A stretch of 64,000 nucleotides of DNA from Schauerella aestuarii (lineage in GTDB: Bacteria; Pseudomonadota; Gammaproteobacteria; Burkholderiales; Burkholderiaceae_B), in contig NZ_SIZW01000042.1 of the NCBI RefSeq assembly GCF_009866805.1, forward strand, positions 434,001-498,000, read 5' to 3'. Under the pieces are notes generated by a model. That model was given only the letters and a program-made list of their open reading frames with translations. It did no database searches and had not been told where the DNA came from. Positions 17,964-26,077 of the stretch are shown piece after piece. The position numbers and the translations under genes were made by a program. The number at the start of each line of letters is the position of its first letter. The stretch's first letter is position 1.

Positions 17964-17977
17964 TTGTACTAATACAA
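17964..17977. promoter_or_regulatory. candidate IclR operator, copy 2, in front of the acyl-CoA operon
   Basis: TTGTA-CTAA-TACAA lies 74 bases upstream of the acyl-CoA synthetase start, followed by an AT-rich stretch (TATAACGCTATTGACA). It has the same arms and spacing as 17164-17177. Confidence 0.6.
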
Positions 17978-18051
17978 TCCTATAACGCTATTGACAACCT
18001 TGTTCAAGACGATCATATTGACTCCAACGCTCGCTACTTCCTCGCCCCATC

Positions 18052-19605
18052 ATGCAAAAACTCACAGACTTCACCCGCTATGCCGATGCACAAGCCCACT
18101 ACGCGCCGCAGAAGCTTTGGGATGTGTTCGATGGCGATCGCGAGTCGTTCAACATCGCGCACGAATGCGTCGATCGGCACGTTGCCGGAGATCGTGAGGC
18201 GATCGTCGTCGTGCAGGCCGATGGCGGCGAGGTGCACATCAGCTTTGCCGAGCTGGCCGCACTGTCGAACCGATTCGCCAATTACCTCATCGGTCGCGGC
18301 ATCGCCACCGGCGATCGCGTGGCGATCATGCTCGAGCCGTCACTGGCGTTTTATGTGGCGATCTTCGGGGCGATGAAGTCGGGCGCGATTGCGGTGCCGC
18401 TCTTTACACTTTTCGGACCCGACGGTATCCGCTTGCGCGTCAACGACTGCGCGCCGAAGATCCTGCTCACCAATCAGGATAAAGCGGCGATGTCGTCGGG
18501 CATCGACGGCGTCGATGTCGTGATTGCTGACGCAGCATTCATGCAGCAGCTCGATACCTTTTCAGATGCGTTTCAGCCGCACACCCGCGCCGACGACTAC
18601 GCGATCTTCCAATACACCTCTGGCACCACCCGCGAGCTGCCTGCGGCAGTCAAGCACAAGCACCGCGCTCTGGTCACGTTGATGCTGGCCGCGCTGTATG
18701 GCACCGGTATCCGCCCGGGCGATCGTTTCTTCTGCCCGTCTTCGCCTGCTTGGGGGCATGGCCTTTGGCACGGTACCTTGGCGCCATTGGCCCTGGGGGT
18801 AACGATCGGCGCCTACGCAGGAAAGTACGATGCCGAGCGCCTGCTGCGAGCCTTGCAGGACGGCCGGTTCAACAACATTTCGGCCGCCGCCACCCATTTC
18901 AGAATGATGCGCAATGCCGGTGTCGCGGACCGCTACACCTACGCCTTGCAAAAGCTTTCGTTTACCGGCGAGCCGATGGATAGCGAAACGGAAGACTTCG
19001 TGCGCGCAACGTTTGGCTGCCCCGTATGCAGCATGTACGGCACCACCGAGATCGGTGTGGTGCTGGTGAACTATCCAGGCGCACCGGATTTCAAGGTTAA
19101 ACCCGGCTCGTTGGGCAAGGCGGTACCCGGCGGGCGCGTCGAGGTTCAGGATCCGCAAGGTCACGCCTGCCCACCCGGGCAAACCGGCGAGCTCAAGGTG
19201 TGGCGCAACGAGGCGTGGGTGGCCACCAAGGATCTGGGCCGAGTCGATGCCGAGGGCTACTTCTATCATGCCGGCCGCGCGGACGACGTGATCATTTCCG
19301 CCGGATGGACCATGAGTGCCGTGGAGATCGAGGACGCGATTCTCAAGCATCCCGACGTACGCGATGTGGCCGCCATCGGTGTGCCGGACAACATCCGCGG
19401 CCAGGTCGTCAAGGCATTCGTCGTTACCCAGCGCAGCGGCGGCGATGCCTTCGTCAAGGAAATCCAGGACCTCGTGCGCAGCCGATTGAGCCAGCACGAA
19501 TATCCCCGCCATGTGGTGTTCGTCGACGAATTGCCGAAAACGCCGGCGGGAAAAGTAAATCGAAAAGTACTGCGGGACCAGGAGCGTGTAGCGCAATCCG
19601 CTTGA
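18052..19605 (+). CDS. AMP-dependent acyl-CoA synthetase (acetyl-CoA synthetase/MACS-like)
   Basis: A 517-residue ANL-superfamily ligase. The A3 phosphate loop reads YTSGTTRELPAAVKH (188-202), so the usual GTTGxPKG glycine and lysine are replaced. SMYGTTEIG (A5), the hinge region GRADDVIISAGWTMS (A8) and the catalytic lysine in PKTPAGKVNRKVL (A10) are intact. It activates an organic acid to its CoA thioester with ATP. It is the first gene of an operon with a dehydratase, a class III CoA transferase and a Bug receptor. The substrate is unknown; an aromatic or branched acid is possible. Confidence 0.87.
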   Translation: MQKLTDFTRYADAQAHYAPQKLWDVFDGDRESFNIAHECVDRHVAGDREAIVVVQADGGEVHISFAELAALSNRFANYLIGRGIATGDRVAIMLEPSLAFYVAIFGAMKSGAIAVPLFTLFGPDGIRLRVNDCAPKILLTNQDKAAMSSGIDGVDVVIADAAFMQQLDTFSDAFQPHTRADDYAIFQYTSGTTRELPAAVKHKHRALVTLMLAALYGTGIRPGDRFFCPSSPAWGHGLWHGTLAPLALGVTIGAYAGKYDAERLLRALQDGRFNNISAAATHFRMMRNAGVADRYTYALQKLSFTGEPMDSETEDFVRATFGCPVCSMYGTTEIGVVLVNYPGAPDFKVKPGSLGKAVPGGRVEVQDPQGHACPPGQTGELKVWRNEAWVATKDLGRVDAEGYFYHAGRADDVIISAGWTMSAVEIEDAILKHPDVRDVAAIGVPDNIRGQVVKAFVVTQRSGGDAFVKEIQDLVRSRLSQHEYPRHVVFVDELPKTPAGKVNRKVLRDQERVAQSA

Positions 19606-19643
19606 ACACGAGAATGCTTGAAAACTAGACCAGGAGACACAGC

Positions 19644-20786
19644 ATGGCCGCTCAATTAGCCGAGAGAAGTTTTCCCAAAATCACCGAGAACGGTCTCGAT
19701 GCCTTGCGGGAACGCATCGGCAGGAAAATCGACAACACCGCCGAACCCTGGTGCTACGAAGCCACCCGCGACAACATTCGCCACTATGCGCACGGCATTG
19801 GGGATGACAATCCACTGTGGTGCGATCCTGCGTATGCGGCCAAAACCAAATACGGCGGCATCATCGCGCTGCCCAGTTTCCTGTTTGCCACCGACCGCAT
19901 CGTGTCGGGGTATGTGGGTGGGCTGCCGGGTGTGCATGCGATGTGGTCGGGCGCGGACTGGACGTGGCACAAACCCGTGCATCGCAACGATGAAATCCGT
20001 ACCGAAGCCTATCTGAAAGAACTCATCGAGCACGAAACGCGTTTTGCCGGCCGTGCCGTTCAGCAGATCTATCACGTCGACTTCTTCAATCAGCAAGGCG
20101 ACAAGGTTGCCGAAGCGGACAGCTGGTGCTTTCGCACCGAGCGCGATCATGCGCGCGAGCAGGGCACCAAATACAAAGAAGTGCGCGCCAAGGCGCCACG
20201 CCGGTATTCGAAAGAAGAAATCGCCGAGGCGTACAACCTGTATCGCAATGAGGAAGTGCGCGGTTCCACGCCGCGTTATTGGGAAGACGTGACGGAGGGC
20301 GAGGCCTTGCCTGTGATGTTCAAGGGACCGATGACCGTAACCGGCTTCATCGCTTACGCCCAAGGGTGGGGCGGACTCTACATCCGTGCCAACAAACTCG
20401 CCTGGAAGTTGATCGACGCGCATCCCGGCGTGGGCATTACCAATCGTTTTGGCATTCCGGACGTACCGGAACGGGTGCACTGGGAAGAAGACTTCGCGTT
20501 GGAAGTCGGTGCCCCCGGCGCCTATGACTACGGGCCGGAGCGCACTTCATGGCTCACCCATCACCTGACCAACTGGATGGGCGATGAGGGCTTCCTGCGC
20601 CGCGCCAGTTGCAAGATCCGCCGCCACAACCCGGAAGGCGACATGTTGTTCATCAAAGGGCACGTCAAGCGTAAATTCGTCGAAGACGGCAAGCATCTGG
20701 TCGAGATCGAGCAGGAAGCGCGCAATCAGAATGACGAGCTCTCGGTACTGGGTTCCGGTGTGGTCGAGTTGCCCAGCCGAGGCTAG
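19644..20786 (+). CDS. MaoC/FAS1-like acyl dehydratase, two-domain
   Basis: 380 residues. The N-terminal half has a hotdog dehydratase pattern with YAHGIGDDNPLWCD, the Asp/His region of MaoC-type enoyl-CoA hydratases. The C-terminal half continues with RYWEDVTEGEALP and a second hotdog-like segment. It would hydrate or dehydrate the acyl-CoA made by the upstream ligase. GGAGACA lies upstream of the start, and the gap to the ligase is 38 bases. Two-domain length (about 380) matches the longer members of the family. Confidence 0.8.
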   Translation: MAAQLAERSFPKITENGLDALRERIGRKIDNTAEPWCYEATRDNIRHYAHGIGDDNPLWCDPAYAAKTKYGGIIALPSFLFATDRIVSGYVGGLPGVHAMWSGADWTWHKPVHRNDEIRTEAYLKELIEHETRFAGRAVQQIYHVDFFNQQGDKVAEADSWCFRTERDHAREQGTKYKEVRAKAPRRYSKEEIAEAYNLYRNEEVRGSTPRYWEDVTEGEALPVMFKGPMTVTGFIAYAQGWGGLYIRANKLAWKLIDAHPGVGITNRFGIPDVPERVHWEEDFALEVGAPGAYDYGPERTSWLTHHLTNWMGDEGFLRRASCKIRRHNPEGDMLFIKGHVKRKFVEDGKHLVEIEQEARNQNDELSVLGSGVVELPSRG

Positions 20787-20855
20787 TGCCCGGCGGGTCT
20801 GCGGGGGCCCTCGATGGTCGCCGCAGTAAGAAAGATGGAGACAGGAGAGTGAGTC

Positions 20856-22055
20856 ATGAGTGGAGCGCTGAGCGGCATCCGTGTCGTTGACCTATCGCGT
20901 ATTCTCGCCGGCCCGATGTGCGCGCAGATCCTTGCCGATCACGGTGCGGACGTCATCAAGATCGAGCCGCCCACCGGCGACGACACGCGTACGCTCGGCC
21001 CCCCATTCAACGCCAATGGCGATGCGGCTTACTTCTCCGCCATCAACCGCGGCAAGCAATGCATCACGATCGATCTGGCGGCACCCGCCGGGCGCGACAT
21101 TCTCTATCGTCTGCTGGACCGCGCCGATGTACTGATCGAAAATTTTCTGCCCGGTACCCTTGAGAAGTGGGGCATCGCCAGCGACGGCTGGCTGGAGAAT
21201 CGCTTTCCCCGCCTCATCCATTGCAGCATCAGCGGCTTTGGCGCCGATGGTCCGCTGGGCGGCATGCCGGGTTACGACGCCGTGTTGCAAGCCATGTGCG
21301 GCATCATGAGCGTCAACGGCGAAAAAGCCAGCGGTCCAACGCGCGTGGGCATTCCGGTGGTGGACCACCTCACCGCCTATACCGCGCTCAGCGGCATCCT
21401 GATGGCGCTGCATCAACGCCACGTCACCGGCCGCGGGCAGTTCGTCGAGGCAACCTTGTTCGACGCCGCGCTGAGCCTGTTGGTGCCGCACGCTGCCAAT
21501 TACTTCGAGTCCGGCCGCGAACCGGGCCTCACCGGCAGCGCTCACCCGAATATTTCGCCCTACGACCGCTACCGATGCGGCGACGGCGAGGTGTTTCTGG
21601 GGATCATGAACAAGCCCCAATTCGACAAATTCTGCGCCGTGGTGTCTCGCCCGGATCTTGCGGCCAATCGCGACTACGCCACCAACGCATCGCGGATCCA
21701 GCATCGGGAGGCACTGCGTGCCGAAATCGAAGGTGCGTTGGCGGACTGGACGCGCGCCGCACTGTGCGACCGCCTGATGCGCGTTGGGGTGCCGGTCGGC
21801 CCAATCCATTCGGTATCCGAAGCTTTCGCACAACCCCATGCCTTGCATCGGGGCATGACTGTCGAGCGCCCCGGATATCGCGGCGTCGGTCTGCCGATTC
21901 GTTTACACCAAAGCCCTGGTTCGCCAGGAAAAAATCCTTCGTCCTTCAATGCCGATGCTGCACGTGTGCTGAAAGATGCAGGCTACTCACCAGAAGACGT
22001 TCAACAATTTTTGGCCGATGGCGTGATCTTGAATAGGGACACTCAAACCGGCTGA
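20856..22055 (+). CDS. class III (CaiB/BaiF) CoA transferase
   Basis: 399 residues. The N-terminal VVDLSRILAGPMCAQILADH and VIKIEPPTGDDTR, then GFGADGPLG, and the catalytic aspartate in VGIPVVDHLTAY (Asp170, matching Asp169 of formyl-CoA transferase) place it firmly in the family. It moves CoA between organic acids. With a ligase in the same operon, the cell could charge the substrate by ATP or by CoA exchange. Start has AGGAGAG about 8 bases upstream. Confidence 0.92.
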   Translation: MSGALSGIRVVDLSRILAGPMCAQILADHGADVIKIEPPTGDDTRTLGPPFNANGDAAYFSAINRGKQCITIDLAAPAGRDILYRLLDRADVLIENFLPGTLEKWGIASDGWLENRFPRLIHCSISGFGADGPLGGMPGYDAVLQAMCGIMSVNGEKASGPTRVGIPVVDHLTAYTALSGILMALHQRHVTGRGQFVEATLFDAALSLLVPHAANYFESGREPGLTGSAHPNISPYDRYRCGDGEVFLGIMNKPQFDKFCAVVSRPDLAANRDYATNASRIQHREALRAEIEGALADWTRAALCDRLMRVGVPVGPIHSVSEAFAQPHALHRGMTVERPGYRGVGLPIRLHQSPGSPGKNPSSFNADAARVLKDAGYSPEDVQQFLADGVILNRDTQTG

Positions 22056-22086
22056 TTGTTTTGCGATAAAAACGAAGGAGACATCC

Positions 22087-23049
22087 ATGAAGACGTTGTG
22101 CAAGCTGGTGACGACGCTGTTGCTGCTAATGGGGTACGGCCACGTGTCTGCCCAAGGCTATCCCGATCACGCCATCAAGATCATCGTGCCGTATCAGGCG
22201 GGGCAGGGCACTGATGTGGCCACGCGCTATATCGCCGATCAGTTGAGCCACGCCCTCAAGCAAAGTGTGTATGTGGAAAACAAAGCCGGCGCCGCCGGCA
22301 ACATCGGCACCGCCGAAGCGTCGCGCGCTACAGGCGACGGCTATACGTTGGTGATGGGCACCAATGGCACCCATGTGCTGAATCAATTTCTGTACAACTC
22401 GGTGGGTTACGACCCGGCGAAGGATTTCGAGCCCATCATCCTCGTCAGCACGTTCCCGATGGTGCTGCTGGCCAATCCGAATGCCAAGCTCGGTACGTTG
22501 CAGGACGTATTCGCCGCGGCGGCCAAGGGCACGAAAGGGGCCGAGATCGCCATGCCCAGCACCACGGCGCGCCTGGTGCTCGAGCTGATGAAGGAACGCG
22601 GCAAGGTGCCGCTTTTCGGGGTGCCGTACAAAGGCAGCAGCACGGCCGCCACAGATGTGATCGGAGGCCAGTTGCCCATGTTGATCGACACCGTCAGCGC
22701 CGCGCGTGCCTTCGTGGAAAGCAACAAGCTGCGCGCCATCGCCGTCACGTCCAAGCAACCCTCGGCGCTGCTGCCGAACGTGCCCACGGTGTCATCCCAA
22801 GGCTTGCCCGATTTCGAGGTGGTCGCCTGGAACGGCTTGTACGCGCCCAAAGGTACGCCGCCGGCCGTCATCCAAAAACTCAATGCCGAAGTCACCAAGA
22901 TTCTGGCACGTGAAGACGTACAGAAACGCCTGCTTGAACTGGGACACGAACCAGCTGGCGGCAGCGCGGCAAAGCTGGGAGATTTCGCAGCAGCCGAACG
23001 CACGAAGTGGGCACCGTTGATCGAACGTGCCGGCATCAAGGCCGAGTGA
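22087..23049 (+). CDS. Bug/TctC family TTT substrate-binding protein (3 of 7)
   Basis: 320 residues. The signal peptide MKTLCKLVTTLLLLMGYGHV is cleaved after VSAQ, followed by YPDHAIKIIVPYQAGQGTD. The usual loop GGGAD is changed to GQGTD, which may alter the ligand-contact loop. VENKAGAAGNIG and VPYKGSSTAA are standard. AAGGAGACATCC gives a strong ribosome binding site. As last gene of the ligase-dehydratase-CoA transferase operon it is the likely receptor for that acid. Confidence 0.93.
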   Translation: MKTLCKLVTTLLLLMGYGHVSAQGYPDHAIKIIVPYQAGQGTDVATRYIADQLSHALKQSVYVENKAGAAGNIGTAEASRATGDGYTLVMGTNGTHVLNQFLYNSVGYDPAKDFEPIILVSTFPMVLLANPNAKLGTLQDVFAAAAKGTKGAEIAMPSTTARLVLELMKERGKVPLFGVPYKGSSTAATDVIGGQLPMLIDTVSAARAFVESNKLRAIAVTSKQPSALLPNVPTVSSQGLPDFEVVAWNGLYAPKGTPPAVIQKLNAEVTKILAREDVQKRLLELGHEPAGGSAAKLGDFAAAERTKWAPLIERAGIKAE

Positions 23050-23052
23050 CGG

Positions 23053-23685
23053 CTATCGCACGTAGCTGTACACCGTCGCGCGCGATACCCCCATATGCGC
23101 GGCGGCGATCTCCATGCCGCGACGAATGTCGAGGTAACCGGCTTTCTTCAGCTCCTGCACCAGTTGCTTGCGCTCGGCAGGCTTCAGTGCCCGCGCCGTG
23201 GTGGCACGCGCTGCGGCAAACGCATCCACCTGATCGCGAATCCGGTCGGAATTGCTGGCGTCCAGGGTTTCATGCACATCCTTGCTCTGCACTTGCGAAA
23301 ATTGCGTGAGCGCCGCCTGGAAACTATTGAATAGCGTCAGATCCACATTCAAGCACAGCGCCGCCACATATTCGCCATCTTCGTTTTTGATGCCGATGGA
23401 TGTGCTTTTCACCTGGCGGCCATCGGCAAACTGATTGGCATAGTTGGGAATCACGGCGGGGTAATCCGGGTCCTGAATGCGCGCCAGCCCGAGTTCCGTC
23501 ACGGATTGCCCCACACTGCGCCCGCTCAGGTTGTTTTCGATGAAGTAAATCGCGTTCTTGGGATGGCTCAGGTCGTGGACCACCACCTCGCAAAACGGCG
23601 CGAATGTCTGCCCCAGCCCCTCGGCAATCGTTTGCAACTCGCTCAACAGCAGCGAATTGGACGGTTTTTTCGATGTGTTTTTCAT
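23053..23685 (-). CDS. YheO-like PAS domain and helix-turn-helix regulator
   Basis: 210 residues. The N-terminal domain, LGQTFAPFCEVVVHDLSHPK and IGIKNEDGEYVAALCLNVD, is the YheO-like PAS fold. The C-terminal end, DIRRGMEIAAAHMGVSRATV, is the HTH_22-type DNA-binding helix. DauR, a repressor of D-arginine use, has this architecture. It is divergent from the ornithine-cyclodeaminase-family operon across 121 bases that contain repeated GGAC/GTCC palindromes, so it probably regulates that operon and itself. It converges with the Bug gene, 3 bases apart. Confidence 0.85.
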   Translation of the reverse strand: MKNTSKKPSNSLLLSELQTIAEGLGQTFAPFCEVVVHDLSHPKNAIYFIENNLSGRSVGQSVTELGLARIQDPDYPAVIPNYANQFADGRQVKSTSIGIKNEDGEYVAALCLNVDLTLFNSFQAALTQFSQVQSKDVHETLDASNSDRIRDQVDAFAAARATTARALKPAERKQLVQELKKAGYLDIRRGMEIAAAHMGVSRATVYSYVR

Positions 23686-23716
23686 ATCGGGAATATACCT
23701 TCGTCACGCTGAAAAT

Positions 23717-23784
23717 TGGACGTTTTGTCCAGAAGTCGCTTCGATAAGGGTAAATCCGGACGGTTTTAGCTTAGACAATTTGTC
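23717..23784. promoter_or_regulatory. paired palindromes in the PAS-HTH / cyclodeaminase divergent region
   Basis: TGGAC-GTTTT-GTCCA (23717-23731) is a perfect palindrome, and GACAATTTGTC (23774-23784) is a second with the same GAC/GTC ends, extended to GTCC. A further GGATATATTGTC lies just before the cyclodeaminase start. The recurrence suggests cooperative operator sites for the adjacent PAS-HTH regulator. Confidence 0.55.
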
Positions 23785-23806
23785 CTGAGCTGGATATATT
23801 GTCTGC

Positions 23807-24826
23807 ATGACGACGATTTCTCTCCCCACCGAACCGACGCCTGCGAAGGCCACGCCTCACGTGTCGAACACGTTATTGCTCATTCCCGCACCAGACGTGC
23901 TGGCACTGCTGGACCGGCAAGCCACGATCGACGTCGTGCGTCAGGCGTTCGTCCAGCACAGCGCCGGGACCGGCCGCGTTTTTCCGATGATTCGGCAGTC
24001 GGTGGGCACCAACGCGGTATTCGGCATTAAGGCGGGCGACATCGCCATGCACAACGTGCTGGGATTCAAGGCCGCCGGGTTCTGGCCCGCCAACGCCGCC
24101 GTTTCACGCGGCGCCCATCAGGCCACGATCATGCTGTTCGATCCTGCCACCGGACGGCCGGTATGTCTGCTCGATGGCAACCACGTCACCACGCTGCGCA
24201 CAGGTGCGGCCGGCGCCATCGGCATCGATCTATTCGCTCGTCAGGATATCGAACGCGTGTGTGTGTTCGGTACCGGCGTGCAAGCGCAGATTCATCTCGA
24301 GTACGCCCTGCAGGTGCGGCCCGGCTTGAGGTCAGTGACCTACATTACCCCCACGGGCGAGCCGGACGCCGCCTTCGAATCTGCTAATACGCAACGATGT
24401 CGCATTCAGCATGCTGCGGATGCCGATCGCGCGGTGGGTCAGGCAGATCTGGTGATCACCGCGACGCCCAGCCGCACGCCGCTTTTTTCAAATGAGGCGG
24501 TGCGCGCGGGCACGCACATCAACGCCGTAGGCGCCGATACCGTTGGCAAACGCGAATTGCCCGAGGGCTTGCTGCCGCGTGCCAGCCTGTTCGTTGACGA
24601 CGCGCGCCAGTCATCCACCGTGGGGGAAGGGCAGTGGGCTCCCGATTGCCCGGCAACCGAGATCGGCGCAGTCATTCAGCGCGACATACCGTATGCGCGC
24701 GCACCCGACGCCATCACCGTCTTCGACATGACCGGCCTGGCGCTTCAAGATCTCGTCGTGGCGCAAATGCTGTTCGATCGGGCCCGAGAAACCCAGCGTG
24801 GCATGGAAATCGTCTGGCCCTGGTGA
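23807..24826 (+). CDS. ornithine cyclodeaminase / mu-crystallin family protein
   Basis: 339 residues. The substrate half carries FPMIRQSVGTNAVFGIKAGD, and the nucleotide-binding half starts ERVCVFGTGVQAQIHLEYAL, the Rossmann GxGxxA-type loop with NAVGADTVGKRELP further on. The family includes ornithine cyclodeaminase, alanine dehydrogenase, ketimine reductases and EutC of ectoine breakdown, so the reaction is an imine reduction or amine oxidation. It is first gene of the operon that continues with a PLP enzyme and an M20 hydrolase. Confidence 0.88.
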   Translation: MTTISLPTEPTPAKATPHVSNTLLLIPAPDVLALLDRQATIDVVRQAFVQHSAGTGRVFPMIRQSVGTNAVFGIKAGDIAMHNVLGFKAAGFWPANAAVSRGAHQATIMLFDPATGRPVCLLDGNHVTTLRTGAAGAIGIDLFARQDIERVCVFGTGVQAQIHLEYALQVRPGLRSVTYITPTGEPDAAFESANTQRCRIQHAADADRAVGQADLVITATPSRTPLFSNEAVRAGTHINAVGADTVGKRELPEGLLPRASLFVDDARQSSTVGEGQWAPDCPATEIGAVIQRDIPYARAPDAITVFDMTGLALQDLVVAQMLFDRARETQRGMEIVWPW

Positions 24827-24906
24827 GCCACCGCACCCGCCTTCACGACAAAGCTAACCGCACTAGTCGAACGCCTTCCAATATTTCCTTCTTCTTTTGG
24901 ACCTTC

Positions 24907-26049
24907 ATGACCTCGTCGCAAGCCCCTGTCTATCTCGATCCGCACACCGGCAAGACTTATCCATTGTCGGATATCCGGTGGCGCTCGGACGACAACCATC
25001 CGATGATGATTTCGCCATTGCCCGGCATCGGCCGCGACGATATCGATATGCGCCAACGCTCGATCTGGCGTTACCAGGCGGCATTGCCGGCGCCGATCGG
25101 CCATGCGGTCACCCTGGGCGAAGGATGTACGCCGCTGGTTCAGCGCGAGTGGGGCACGGCGCGCCCTTATTTCAAGCTCGAGTGGTTCAACCCCACGTGC
25201 AGTTTCAAGGATCGCGGCGCGGCCGTGATGGTGTCGTGGTTGCAGCAGCAGGGTGTGCCAAAGATCCTGGAAGACAGCTCGGGCAATGGCGGGGCAGCCA
25301 TCGCGGCGCTCGGTGCCGCCGCCGGCATGAAGGTCAAAATCCTGGCGCCGGCCTACACGCCTATCGCCAAGGTGGCGCAAATCCGCGCATTCGGTGCTGA
25401 AGTTCAGCTGGTGGAGGGACCGCGCGAAGAATCCGAATACGAAGCGATCCGGCAATCCGAAGCAATTTTCTACGCCAGCCACAACTGGCATCCTTTCTTT
25501 CTCCAGGGCACGAAGTCGCTGGCCTATGAAATATGGGAAGACCTCAACTTCGAAGCGCCCGATAACGTGATCATTCCCACCGGCGCAGGCAGCAACGTGC
25601 TGGGGTGCTACATCGGTTTCAACGAATTGCTGGCCGCCGGCCAGATCAAGAAACTGCCGCGTTTGTTTGCGGCGCAGCCGCTCAATTGCTCGCCCATCGA
25701 TGCCTGCTTCACCGCCGGGGTCGATACGCTCACCGATCGTGAGGTCAAGCCCACGATCGCCGAAGGCACGGCGATCAAGCGTCCCGTGCGCCTGATGGAA
25801 AACCTGAAGGCGATCCGCGACACCAACGGCCAGACTGTGGCGCTTACCGAGGATCAGATCCGCGATGCCGTACGCAAGATGGCTGCAATGGGCTTGTATG
25901 TGGAGCCGACCTGCGCGTCGGCGGCCGCTGCCATCGACGTGCTGATGGCCCGCGGTGCGATCAAGTCTACCGACACCACCGTCGCCATCATGACGGGCAC
26001 GGGACTGAAATCCACGCAGTTCATGACCGAATTGTTCGGACAGCCGTGA
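24907..26049 (+). CDS. threonine-synthase-like PLP-dependent enzyme
   Basis: 380 residues, fold type II. NPTCSFKDRGAAVMVSWLQQ contains the PLP lysine (Lys101), EDSSGNGGAAIAALGAAAGM the phosphate-binding loop, and IPTGAGSNVLGCYIGF the second glycine loop. Threonine synthases and beta/gamma-elimination lyases share this layout. A house-keeping ThrC is unlikely, because the operon context (cyclodeaminase family, M20, Bug, M81) is catabolic. It probably eliminates ammonia or another group from an unusual amino acid. The start at 24907 is preferred over an upstream extension overlapping the previous gene. Confidence 0.83.
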   Translation: MTSSQAPVYLDPHTGKTYPLSDIRWRSDDNHPMMISPLPGIGRDDIDMRQRSIWRYQAALPAPIGHAVTLGEGCTPLVQREWGTARPYFKLEWFNPTCSFKDRGAAVMVSWLQQQGVPKILEDSSGNGGAAIAALGAAAGMKVKILAPAYTPIAKVAQIRAFGAEVQLVEGPREESEYEAIRQSEAIFYASHNWHPFFLQGTKSLAYEIWEDLNFEAPDNVIIPTGAGSNVLGCYIGFNELLAAGQIKKLPRLFAAQPLNCSPIDACFTAGVDTLTDREVKPTIAEGTAIKRPVRLMENLKAIRDTNGQTVALTEDQIRDAVRKMAAMGLYVEPTCASAAAAIDVLMARGAIKSTDTTVAIMTGTGLKSTQFMTELFGQP

Positions 26050-26077
26050 AGCTGTCTTCGCGCACAAGGAAACCAAG

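Noticed and set aside
24745-26076. A 443-codon open frame antisense to the PLP enzyme gene
   Set aside because: Shadow of the sense gene, which has intact PLP motifs and a clear operon position.
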